Notes under the pieces: model-generated
Told to the model about the DNA's origin: nothing
Databases searched by the model: none
What the model saw: the letters and a program-made list of their open reading frames with translations, nothing else
NCBI RefSeq assembly: GCF_000165835.1
Contig: NC_014640.1
Location: forward strand, 3,224,001 to 3,288,000
Reading direction: 5' to 3'
Length of the DNA: 64,000 nt
Origin: Achromobacter xylosoxidans A8
Lineage (GTDB): Bacteria; Pseudomonadota; Gammaproteobacteria; Burkholderiales; Burkholderiaceae_B
In this document: positions 8,486-15,896 of the stretch, one piece after another
Layout of the letters: every line of letters starts with the position of its first letter
How positions within the stretch are numbered: the first letter of the stretch is position 1
Program-made: the position numbers and the translations under genes

Positions 8486-9223
8486 ATGTTCGAGTCGGCA
8501 TTGAGCGCCTGGGTCGGCTTCTTCAAGCCCCTGGGCCTGAACTACAGCTTCGTGCTGGATGCGGGCGAGCTGTCCGCCTTCGGCCGCGGGCTGCTGGTCA
8601 CGCTGCAGCTGTGCGCGTGGACCATCCCGGCCAGCCTGCTGTGCGGCGTCCTGATCGCCGCGGGCCTGACCAGCGGCCGCGCCTGGCTGGCCCGGCCGCT
8701 GCAGGCCTTCGTGGAGGTCACGCGCAATACGCCCACGTTGGTGCAGCTGTACTGCGCCTTCCTGGTGCTGAACATGCTGATCACGCAAAAGCTGGGCGGC
8801 GGCAGTCCGATAGCGCCGTTCGCGTGGGTGGTGATCGTGGTGGCGCTGCACAAGGGGGTGTTCCATGCCGAGGCCCTGCGCGCAGGCATCGAAGCGGTGC
8901 CCGCGGTGACGATGGAGGCGGCGCGCTCGCTGGCGTTTTCGCGGCGCCAGATCCTGACCCAGGTGCAGTTGCCGCTGGCGCTGCGCTTTGCCTTGCCGGC
9001 GCTGGTCAACAACCTGGTGGACCTGGTGAAGATGACCGCCATCGCTTCCGCTATCGCAGTGGGCGACGTGACCTATGAATCCATCATGATCTGGTCGTAT
9101 CGGGACAACGTGCTGGAACTGTTGCTGCTCATCCTGCTGTACTTCGGCCTGCTGACCTGGCTGGTTGGCGTGGGCGGGAGATGGCTGGAAGCGCGTTTGA
9201 GGATGCCGGGCTATGGGCAATGA
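8486..9223 (+). CDS. Amino acid ABC transporter permease (HisM/GltJ family), subunit 1
   Basis: Inner-membrane permease of 245 residues of the His/Glu/Gln type. The family block RNTPTLVQLYCAFLVLN appears near residue 75, and the ABC docking loop is in the segment EALRAGIEAVPAVTMEAARSLAFSRRQILTQVQLPLALR, which matches the EAA motif that contacts the ATPase. About five membrane helices can be traced. It starts 13 bp after the binding-protein gene and overlaps the next permease gene by 11 bp, so the operon is tightly coupled. Confidence 0.92.
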   Translation: MFESALSAWVGFFKPLGLNYSFVLDAGELSAFGRGLLVTLQLCAWTIPASLLCGVLIAAGLTSGRAWLARPLQAFVEVTRNTPTLVQLYCAFLVLNMLITQKLGGGSPIAPFAWVVIVVALHKGVFHAEALRAGIEAVPAVTMEAARSLAFSRRQILTQVQLPLALRFALPALVNNLVDLVKMTAIASAIAVGDVTYESIMIWSYRDNVLELLLLILLYFGLLTWLVGVGGRWLEARLRMPGYGQ

Positions 9224-10022
9224 TCTGGCCTTGCAGGCGGGGGCGGCGGGGCGCCGGCTGCCGGCGGCTTTACGCGATCCCTGGCTGGCAGTGTTCCTGG
9301 CGCTGGCGGCCCTTAATCTGGCCTGGGCGGCCACCGGCACGGCGCCGGCCGCGGTGCGGACCCTGTGGCAGTGGTCGCCCGCCTTGTTGCGCGGGCTGGC
9401 GATGAACATTCAGATCAGCGTGCTGGCCATGGCCTTGGGCACGCTGGCGGGGCTGGTGGTGGGCGCGCTATCGCTGTCGCCGTCGCCGTTGCTGCGCCGG
9501 CTGACGCGCGCCTACGTGCTGCTGTTTCGCAATGCGCCCATCCTGGTGCTGGTGTACTTCACCACCTATGTGTTTCCTTTCGAGCTGAGGCTGGGCGGAT
9601 GGAATCTGCCGTTTCCGGACTGGATCAAGGTGGTCATCGGCCTGGGCCTGCCGGCCAGCGCCAACGTGGCCGAGATTTTCCGCGGCGCGATCCAGTCCAT
9701 CCCCAGCGCGCAATGGGAGGCCGCGCAATCGCTGGCGTTCCGGCGCTCGCAGATCTTCCGCATGATCGTGCTGCCGCAATGCCTGCGGCGGATGCTGCCG
9801 TCCTGGATGAATCTGTATGCCAGCATCACCATGAGCACCTCGCTGGCCTCGCTGGTGGGCGTGCACGATCTGGTCGACGCGGCCACGGTGGCCAGCAACA
9901 CCGTATCGCGCACCGACTTCACGATACTGGTCTATTTCACGCTATTGGCGCTGTTCTTCGCCTATTGCTATCCCATCGCGCGCTGGACGCGCTATCTGGA
10001 AAGACGCCATGAGCATTATTGA
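9213..10022 (+). CDS. Amino acid ABC transporter permease, subunit 2
   Basis: Second permease subunit, 269 residues, same family as its neighbour. It has an N-terminal membrane helix (DPWLAVFLALAALNLAWA), the RNAPILVLVYFTTYVFPF block and an EAA docking loop (EIFRGAIQSIPSAQWEAAQSLAFRRSQIFRMIVLPQ). The start at 9213 (ATGGGCAATGATC) lies inside the end of the first permease gene. With its partner and the ATPase it forms a heterodimeric importer of the AapQM/GltJK arrangement. Confidence 0.92.
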   Translation: MGNDLALQAGAAGRRLPAALRDPWLAVFLALAALNLAWAATGTAPAAVRTLWQWSPALLRGLAMNIQISVLAMALGTLAGLVVGALSLSPSPLLRRLTRAYVLLFRNAPILVLVYFTTYVFPFELRLGGWNLPFPDWIKVVIGLGLPASANVAEIFRGAIQSIPSAQWEAAQSLAFRRSQIFRMIVLPQCLRRMLPSWMNLYASITMSTSLASLVGVHDLVDAATVASNTVSRTDFTILVYFTLLALFFAYCYPIARWTRYLERRHEHY

Positions 10023-10860
10023 GTTCGAGGCGCACGCCGTCGCCCAGACGCCGCTGGTCAGCCTGCAGGACGTGCATCTGGCCTTTGGCCAGACCGAGGT
10101 GCTCAAGGGCATGGACGTCGAGGTCCAGCAGGGCCAGGCCGTGTCAATCATCGGGCCTTCCGGTTCGGGCAAGTCCACCATCCTGCGCTGCATGACCGGA
10201 CTGCTGCGGCCGCAGCGCGGCCGCATCCAGGTCGGCGGTGTGCGCGTCGATGCCTTGAAGACGGAGGCCGAACTGATCGGCTTGCGCAAGCGCGTGGGCT
10301 TCGTGTTCCAGCAATACAACCTGTTCCCGCATCTGAGCGTGCTGCAGAACTTGACGATCTCGCGCATCAAGGTGGCCGGCCTGCCGCGGGCGCAGGCCGA
10401 GGCGCGGGCGCACGAGCTGCTGGCCAAGGTGCGGATGGAGCATAAGGCGCACGCCTATCCCGGCGAACTGTCCGGCGGCCAGCAGCAGCGCGTGGCGATT
10501 GCGCGCGCGCTGGCGTTGCAGCCGGAGTTGATCCTGTTCGATGAAGTGACGTCCGCGCTGGATCCAGAGATGGTCGGTGAAGTCCTGACCGTGATCCGCG
10601 AACTGGTGCAGGACGGCCTGACCTGCGTGCTGGTGACGCATGAGATGCGCTTTGCCGAAGAGGTCAGCGACATCGTGTATTTCACCGAGGCCGGTCGCAT
10701 CGTCGAGTCCGGGCCACCGGCGCGCCTGTTCGGAAAGCCGTCCAGCGAGCGCACCCGCGCCTTCCTGCAACGCGCGGTCGGCGCGGCGCCGCCGCGGGAC
10801 AGCGTCGCCGATCCCATACAGGCTTACCTGAATTTCGATCCGCTGCGCCTGGCAGTGTGA
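10009..10860 (+). CDS. Amino acid ABC transporter ATPase
   Basis: ATP-binding subunit of 283 residues. Walker A is GPSGSGKST (about residues 46-54), the signature LSGGQQQR is near residue 151, Walker B is ELILFDEVTSALDPE, and the H-loop is VTHEM. DEVTSALDPE is a small variant of the more common [10 protein letters not shown]. It overlaps the second permease gene by 14 bp. The C-terminal extension after the H-loop is longer than in HisP-type proteins (about 50 residues), with a proline- and alanine-rich stretch. It energises import by the preceding permeases. Confidence 0.92.
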   Translation: MSIIEFEAHAVAQTPLVSLQDVHLAFGQTEVLKGMDVEVQQGQAVSIIGPSGSGKSTILRCMTGLLRPQRGRIQVGGVRVDALKTEAELIGLRKRVGFVFQQYNLFPHLSVLQNLTISRIKVAGLPRAQAEARAHELLAKVRMEHKAHAYPGELSGGQQQRVAIARALALQPELILFDEVTSALDPEMVGEVLTVIRELVQDGLTCVLVTHEMRFAEEVSDIVYFTEAGRIVESGPPARLFGKPSSERTRAFLQRAVGAAPPRDSVADPIQAYLNFDPLRLAV

Positions 10861-10863
10861 ACC

Positions 10864-10926
10864 ATGATGGAGTTGCACATGACTTTCGTATCCCTGACCT
10901 GCAACCGTGCCGAGGTGCGCGCATGA
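10864..10926 (+). CDS. Possible 20-residue ORF coupled to the PLP-lyase gene
   Basis: A short ORF begins ATGATG just after the stop of the ATPase gene and ends in a TGA that overlaps the ATG of the PLP enzyme (ATGA at 10923-10926). It would encode 20 residues with one cysteine. Such a short coupled ORF could serve as a translational feeder or leader for the downstream gene, or mean nothing; I see no ribosome binding site strong enough to settle it. The alternative is that the downstream gene itself begins at the GTG at 10857 in another frame, which would remove this ORF. Confidence 0.25.
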   Translation: MMELHMTFVSLTCNRAEVRA

Positions 10927-12137
10927 ACCTGGCAGACGTCCGCGTCCAGACCCGGCTGGTGCATGCCGGATCGCCCGAGCTGAAGCAGGGTGCCGGACCG
11001 GTGAACGTACCGGTGGTGCGCACCAGCACCGTGCGTTTTGCCGACACGGCCGCGCAAGCGGCCCTGGGCCGGCAACGTGCCGCTGGCGAGCGGGTGGCGA
11101 CCTACGGCCGCCATGGCCTGGATACCCATCAGGCGCTGGAAGAGGCGGTGGCCTCGCTGGAAGGCGGCTATCGCACCTTGTTGGCGCCTTCTGGGCTGTC
11201 GGCCATTGTGCTGGTGCTGTTGGCGACGTTGGCGCCGGGGGACCACGCGCTGGTGGCAGACAGCGTCTACTCGCCGGTGCGCAAGGTAGACCGTGCGCTG
11301 CTGCAGCGCTTTGGGATCGAGGTGGAGTATTTTTCCGCCACGCACGACGAACTGGAGCCGCTGATCCGCCCCAACACACGCCTGCTGTATCTGGAGTCGC
11401 CCAGCTCGCTCTTGTTCGAGGTGCTGGACCTGCCGGCGTTGGCGGCCGTGGCGCGGCGCCATGGCGTGCTTGTGGCGGCGGACAATACCTGGAGCGGCGG
11501 CCTGTACTACCAGCCGCTGGCGCTGGGGGCGCACATTTCCATCCAGGCGGCGACCAAGTATCTGGCGGGGCATTCCGACGTGATGATGGGCGTGGTTACC
11601 GTGGACGGTCCGGAGCTGGCCCGGCAAGTCGCCGCCGCCCACGACGCCCTGGGCTTGTCGGTGGGCGCGGACGACGCCTACCTGACCTTGCGTGGCCTGC
11701 GCACGTTGGACGTGCGGCTTGCGCGGCACCATAAGAACGCGCTTGCCGTGGCCGGATATCTGGCGCGGCATGAAGACGTCGCAAGCGTCTATTACCCGGC
11801 GCTGGAGCAAGACCCGGGACATGCGCTGTGGAGGCGGGATTTCAGCGGCGCCAGCGGCCTGGTGTCGTTCGCCTTCCGGCATTCCGATGCCACGGCCGCG
11901 GCGCGCTTCATCGATGCCTTGCGCTATTTTTCCATTGGCGCTTCCTGGGGCGGCTACGAAAGCCTGGCGCTGGAGGCCGCGCCCGAGCGCCTGGCCGAGC
12001 ACCGCTATTGGCAGGACGGCGCGCAGACGCAATCGGTGGTGCGCCTGCACGTCGGGCTGGAAAGTCCGCTGGACCTGATCGCCGACCTGGAGCGCGCTTT
12101 CGCGGCCACGCGCGAGGCTTTGCGGCGCAGCGCCTGA
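10923..12137 (+). CDS. Cys/Met-metabolism PLP enzyme (cystathionine beta-lyase-like)
   Basis: Cytoplasmic PLP enzyme of fold type I in the Cys/Met metabolism family, 404 residues. The cofactor lysine is expected at Lys212 in AATKYLAGHSDVMMG, with the upstream Asp in VAADNTWSGG and a YGRHGLDTHQALEEAVASLEGG block that matches the family's subunit-contact region. Family members cleave or form C-S bonds in cystathionine, cystine or methionine; the lyase branch (MetC-like) fits best. I chose the ATG at 10923, preceded by GAGG at 10912; a GTG at 10857 overlapping the ATPase stop would add 22 residues with no family similarity. Position directly after the importer genes suggests it acts on the imported amino acid, releasing a thiol or sulfide. 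Confidence 0.88.
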   Translation: MNLADVRVQTRLVHAGSPELKQGAGPVNVPVVRTSTVRFADTAAQAALGRQRAAGERVATYGRHGLDTHQALEEAVASLEGGYRTLLAPSGLSAIVLVLLATLAPGDHALVADSVYSPVRKVDRALLQRFGIEVEYFSATHDELEPLIRPNTRLLYLESPSSLLFEVLDLPALAAVARRHGVLVAADNTWSGGLYYQPLALGAHISIQAATKYLAGHSDVMMGVVTVDGPELARQVAAAHDALGLSVGADDAYLTLRGLRTLDVRLARHHKNALAVAGYLARHEDVASVYYPALEQDPGHALWRRDFSGASGLVSFAFRHSDATAAARFIDALRYFSIGASWGGYESLALEAAPERLAEHRYWQDGAQTQSVVRLHVGLESPLDLIADLERAFAATREALRRSA

Positions 12138-12176
12138 TGCATATGCAAATGAGCGGTTTTCTTTAGGGTTTCCGGC

Positions 12177-12193
12177 TATGTAGAAGCAACATA
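12177..12193. promoter_or_regulatory. Inverted repeat in the lyase-VOC intergenic region
   Basis: TATGT (12177-12181) and ACATA (12189-12193) form a short dyad with a 7 bp spacer, the size of a LysR-type T-N11-A site. It lies in the 122 bp between the lyase gene and the VOC/CysB-type regulator pair and could be the site where that regulator controls its own operon. The repeat is short and could be chance. Confidence 0.25.
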
Positions 12194-12259
12194 TACCTCT
12201 TTGTCCGTTGGTACCCGCGACCACTAGAATTTGCCCTGTTCCATGTTTGGCGGCAGGGC

Positions 12260-12610
12260 ATGTCTACTATTCTTTCCATCGGATCGGTGCAACTTCCTTT
12301 TCTTGCTCAACGGCAGGAAGCGGTACGCGAGTTCTATCGGCATGTCATCGGCTTGGAGGAGGTGGCCGGGGCCGGCGGCCAGCGCTTGTTGTTCGCGTTG
12401 GGCGAGGCGACCTTGTCGCTGTCTCCGGTGGACGAGGTCAGCCGCGAGGTCAGGCCCGACTATCTGGCGCTGAAGACCCGCGCCTACGACGACATCCTGG
12501 CGCGGCTGCGCCTGGCGGGTCTCCATCCGGTCTGTTCCTTGCCCGATGCCGAGCCTCGCGTGATGTACGTGAAAGATCCGTCAGGCAATCAGCTGGCTTT
12601 CCTGGGCTGA
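12260..12610 (+). CDS. Small VOC-fold protein
   Basis: Protein of 116 residues with the vicinal oxygen chelate fold (glyoxalase/bleomycin-resistance type): a first half around RQEAVREFYRHVIGLEEV and a second half ending YVKDPSGNQLAFLG. The positions that hold metal ligands in glyoxalases are not conserved (Gln in SVQLPF instead of His, Ala in QLAFLG instead of Glu), so it may bind a small molecule rather than a metal. It is followed after 8 bp by the CysB-type regulator gene. A ligand-binding or detoxification role in the sulfur locus is a guess. Confidence 0.75.
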   Translation: MSTILSIGSVQLPFLAQRQEAVREFYRHVIGLEEVAGAGGQRLLFALGEATLSLSPVDEVSREVRPDYLALKTRAYDDILARLRLAGLHPVCSLPDAEPRVMYVKDPSGNQLAFLG

Positions 12611-12618
12611 GGCGCGCG

Positions 12619-13548
12619 ATGAATTTTCAGCAATTGCGCTCCGTGCGCGAAGCCGTGCGCCAGGATTTCAACCTGACCGACGTGTCCGAAAGCCTGCATA
12701 CCTCGCAGCCTGGCGTCAGCCGCCAGATCCGCGAGCTCGAGGAAGAGGTGGGCGTGGACATCTTCGTGCGCTCCGGCAAGCGGCTCATAGGCCTGACCCC
12801 GCCTGGCGAATTGATCTTGCCGCTGGTCGAGCAGATCCTGCAATGCGCGGACAACATCCGCCACGCAGGCGCGGAATACGCGGACAGCCGGACGGGCGTG
12901 CTGTCCATCGCGGCCACCCATTCGCAGGCGCGCTACGCCTTGCCGCCCGTCGTCAAGGAGTTTCGCGAACGCTATCCGGAAGTGGTGCTGCATCTGCATC
13001 AGGGTTCGCCCAAGCAGGTTTCCGAAATGCTGCTGGAAGGCGAGGCCGACATCGGCGTGGCGACGGAAGCGGTGGCGGATTATCCGGGGCTGGTCAACTT
13101 GCCTTGCTATCGTTGGAGCCACAGCATCATCGTGCCCCGCGGCCACCCGCTGGAACGGCAACAGGACGGTGTCACGCTGTCGCAGCTGTCGCGCCATCCC
13201 ATCATCACCTATGGGCGCGGCTACACCGGCCGCGCCCATATCGACGAGGCGTTCGCGCGGGCCGGCATCACGCCCGACATCGTCATGACGGCGATGGATG
13301 CGGACGTGATCAAGACCTATGTGGAGCTGGGGTTGGGTCTGGGCATCGTGGCCTCGGTGGCCTGGGACGCCGAACGCGACACGCGCCTGTGCGCCATCGA
13401 CGCCCGCCATCTGTTCGAGATCAATCTGACGCGGCTGGCGATACGGCGCGGCGCGTGGCTGCGCGGCTACGCCTTCCACTTCGTGGAGATGTTCGTGCCC
13501 ACCCTGACGCGCGAGATCGTCGAACGCGCGCTCAAGGGCGAAGGCTGA
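12619..13548 (+). CDS. CysB/Cbl-type LysR transcriptional regulator
   Basis: LysR regulator of 309 residues that resembles CysB and Cbl rather than the general LysR family: it starts MNFQQLRSVREAVRQDFNLTDVSESLHTSQPGVSRQIRELEEEVGVDIF, with the typical CysB helix-turn-helix, and keeps the effector-domain segments ATHSQARYALPP and HQGSPKQVSEMLLEGEADIGVATE. CysB-like proteins activate sulfate or organosulfur uptake genes in response to O- or N-acetylserine or sulfate. Lying between the lyase/VOC genes and the rhodanese fusion, it is the likely regulator of the locus. The effector cannot be read from sequence. Confidence 0.9.
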   Translation: MNFQQLRSVREAVRQDFNLTDVSESLHTSQPGVSRQIRELEEEVGVDIFVRSGKRLIGLTPPGELILPLVEQILQCADNIRHAGAEYADSRTGVLSIAATHSQARYALPPVVKEFRERYPEVVLHLHQGSPKQVSEMLLEGEADIGVATEAVADYPGLVNLPCYRWSHSIIVPRGHPLERQQDGVTLSQLSRHPIITYGRGYTGRAHIDEAFARAGITPDIVMTAMDADVIKTYVELGLGLGIVASVAWDAERDTRLCAIDARHLFEINLTRLAIRRGAWLRGYAFHFVEMFVPTLTREIVERALKGEG

Positions 13549-13666
13549 GGCAGGCGGCGCAGCGGCCAACGTCCCGCGCATATCCTTAGTTGCATCGCTT
13601 CGTTCCCGCCGCCGCGCGGCGCAAGTAGGCTGACCTTTTCTCCCACACGGAATCCAGGGTCATCCC

Positions 13667-15871
13667 ATGAGCACATCTGTACCGCCGCCCGCGGCCGCGA
13701 ATATTCCCGATCAACGCGCAAAGGCAGTGCGCGAATTCATCGCCCAGGCGCGGCGGCTGGCGCCCGACGCCGCCAGCGCGACGCGCGAACAATTGACCCA
13801 AGTGGCAACACTGCTGGAGGCGTTGGGGCGGCGTCGGGAACTGTTCCCGGAAGAGGCGTTCGCCGTGGTCCCCGGCAGGCCGACCGCTATCTACCGACTG
13901 GCCGAGGACCTGGACGGCGGCCATGCCTTGTACCTGTCGCTGGGCGCGCCGGGCAAGGCCCAGCCGCCGCATGACCATACGACGTGGGCCATCATCGCCG
14001 GCGTGCAAGGCAATGAGCGCAACGAGGTCTATGCGCGCGAACCCAGCGCCGATCCGCTGCGCGACGTGCTGACCCACGTGCAGCGCGTGGATGTGCAGCC
14101 GGGCAGCTCCATCGTGCTGGGTCCGCAGGATGTGCATACCATCGAGCTGGTGGGCGACGAGCCCGGCGCGCACCTGCATTTCTATGGGCTGGCGCTGGAC
14201 CGTCTGCATGGCCGTGTGGTGTTCGAGAGCACCGCGGGCGGCACCTACCGCACGTTCTCGCCGCCTGCCGCGATCTACCACGCGCGCATCTCCGCGCAGG
14301 CCCTGCAGGATGAACTGCGCGGCGCGGGCGAGATCGCCTTGCTGGACGTACGCGAGGCCGGCCGCCATGCGCGGCGCCATCTGCTGCATGCCGTGCCCGC
14401 GCCCTTGTGGCGCCTGGAGCTCCTGATCGACAGGCTGGCGCCGCGCCGCGATGCGCGCATCGTGCTGATGGACGATGACGAGACGCTGGCGCATCAGGCC
14501 GCTGCCAAGCTGGCGCGCCTGGGTTGGACCAATATCTCGGTGCTGGCGGGCGGGACGGACGCGTGGGAGCGGGAAGGGCGCGAGTTGTTCTCCGGCACCA
14601 ACGTGCCCAGCAAGGCCTTCGGCGAAGTCATCGAACACGAGAAGCGCACTCCCTGGATAGACGTGGACGAACTCGATGAGCGCGTGGCGCGCGGCGACGA
14701 CATCGTCGTGGTGGACAGCCGCACGCCAGAGGAATTCCACAACTTCACGCTGCCCTTCGCGCACAGCCTGCCCGGAGCGGAACTGGTCTATCGCATCCGC
14801 GAACTGGCGCCGGACCCCGCGACGTTCGTGGTGGTGAACTGTGCGGGCCGCACGCGCAGCATCGTAGGCGCGCAGACATTGATCGACGCCGGCATACCCA
14901 ACCGAGTGGCGTCGCTGCGCAACGGCACCATGGAATGGTTGCTGTCGGGCCGCGAACTGGCCCACGGCAGGCATGCCGCGTTGCCGGAGCCGGGAAATGA
15001 GGCGCTGGCGGCGGCGCGCCAGCAGGCGGCCGATGTCGCGCGCCGCGCGGGCATCGCGCACATCGATACGGCCACCTTGCGGGCATTCGAGGCGGAACAG
15101 GGCGTGCGTACCCTCTACAGGTTCGATGTGCGCACCCGCGAGGAGTACGAGACCGGCCATCTTGAAGGATGGCGCTGGGCGCCCGGCGGCCAGCTGGTGC
15201 AGGCTACGGACGAGTACCTCGCGACGCGCCGCGCCCGCGTGGTGCTGGCGGATTGGGACGGCGTGCGCGCCTTGACCACCGGCGCCTGGCTGGCGCAGCT
15301 GGGCGCGGTGGAGGTCTATCTGTACCAACCGCCGGCATCGGCCCCGGTGGTGAGCGGGCCCGAGCCGCGGTGGGTGCTGCGCCACCGGCCTGACGCGGGC
15401 GGCCTGCGGCCGCAAGCCTTGCGGGCCGCGCTGGAAAGCGGCCAAGCCGTGCTATTCGACGTCGATTCCGGGGCCGCGTACCAGCGCGGCCATGTGCCGG
15501 GTTCGCGGTTCGCGGCGCCCGACCGCGTGGCGGAATTCCTGCCTGAGGATGGCGGGCGGACCATCGTGCTGACTTCCTCGGACGGCGTGCTGGCCAGCGT
15601 GGTGGCGGCCGAGCTGGCGTGGCGCAGCCAGCGGCAAGTGCGCTACCTGCTGGGCGGCACGCGCGCCTGGGCGGCTCAGGGCCTGGAATTGGCGCGTGGC
15701 GCGCAAGACGTGCTGACCGGGGACGACGACCACAGCATCAGCCCCTATCTGTTCGAGGACCTGGCTGCGCGGGATCAGGGCTTCCGCGACTACCTGGACT
15801 GGGAGCTGGGGCTGGTGGCGCAGCTGGAGCGGGAAGGCAGCCAGGACTTCCGGCTGATCGCGCGCGAATGA
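13667..15871 (+). CDS. Fusion of a cysteine dioxygenase-like cupin with four rhodanese domains
   Basis: Protein of 734 residues with a striking domain order. Residues about 60-190 look like a cupin of the cysteine/thiol dioxygenase type, with candidate metal ligands His102 and His104 (PPHDHTTW) and His157 (GPQDVHTIEL). Four rhodanese-like repeats follow, roughly at 205-305, 325-430, 465-555 and 575-680, each ending in or near the family GGTxAW or equivalent. Only the second has a catalytic cysteine (Cys392 in NCAGRTRS); the equivalent loops of repeats 1, 3 and 4 read MDDDE, ADWDG and TSSDG. There is no signal peptide. In context it may oxidise or transfer the sulfane sulfur made by the lyase. 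The start at 13667 is the first in-frame ATG with AGGG upstream. Confidence 0.85.
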   Translation: MSTSVPPPAAANIPDQRAKAVREFIAQARRLAPDAASATREQLTQVATLLEALGRRRELFPEEAFAVVPGRPTAIYRLAEDLDGGHALYLSLGAPGKAQPPHDHTTWAIIAGVQGNERNEVYAREPSADPLRDVLTHVQRVDVQPGSSIVLGPQDVHTIELVGDEPGAHLHFYGLALDRLHGRVVFESTAGGTYRTFSPPAAIYHARISAQALQDELRGAGEIALLDVREAGRHARRHLLHAVPAPLWRLELLIDRLAPRRDARIVLMDDDETLAHQAAAKLARLGWTNISVLAGGTDAWEREGRELFSGTNVPSKAFGEVIEHEKRTPWIDVDELDERVARGDDIVVVDSRTPEEFHNFTLPFAHSLPGAELVYRIRELAPDPATFVVVNCAGRTRSIVGAQTLIDAGIPNRVASLRNGTMEWLLSGRELAHGRHAALPEPGNEALAAARQQAADVARRAGIAHIDTATLRAFEAEQGVRTLYRFDVRTREEYETGHLEGWRWAPGGQLVQATDEYLATRRARVVLADWDGVRALTTGAWLAQLGAVEVYLYQPPASAPVVSGPEPRWVLRHRPDAGGLRPQALRAALESGQAVLFDVDSGAAYQRGHVPGSRFAAPDRVAEFLPEDGGRTIVLTSSDGVLASVVAAELAWRSQRQVRYLLGGTRAWAAQGLELARGAQDVLTGDDDHSISPYLFEDLAARDQGFRDYLDWELGLVAQLEREGSQDFRLIARE

Positions 15872-15896
15872 ACTGATGGGCTTGCGGGCGCTGGCC

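Noticed and set aside
13586..15445. 619-residue reverse frame opposite the rhodanese fusion
   Set aside because: Arg/Ala/Gln-rich shadow; the forward frame has four rhodanese repeats and a cupin.
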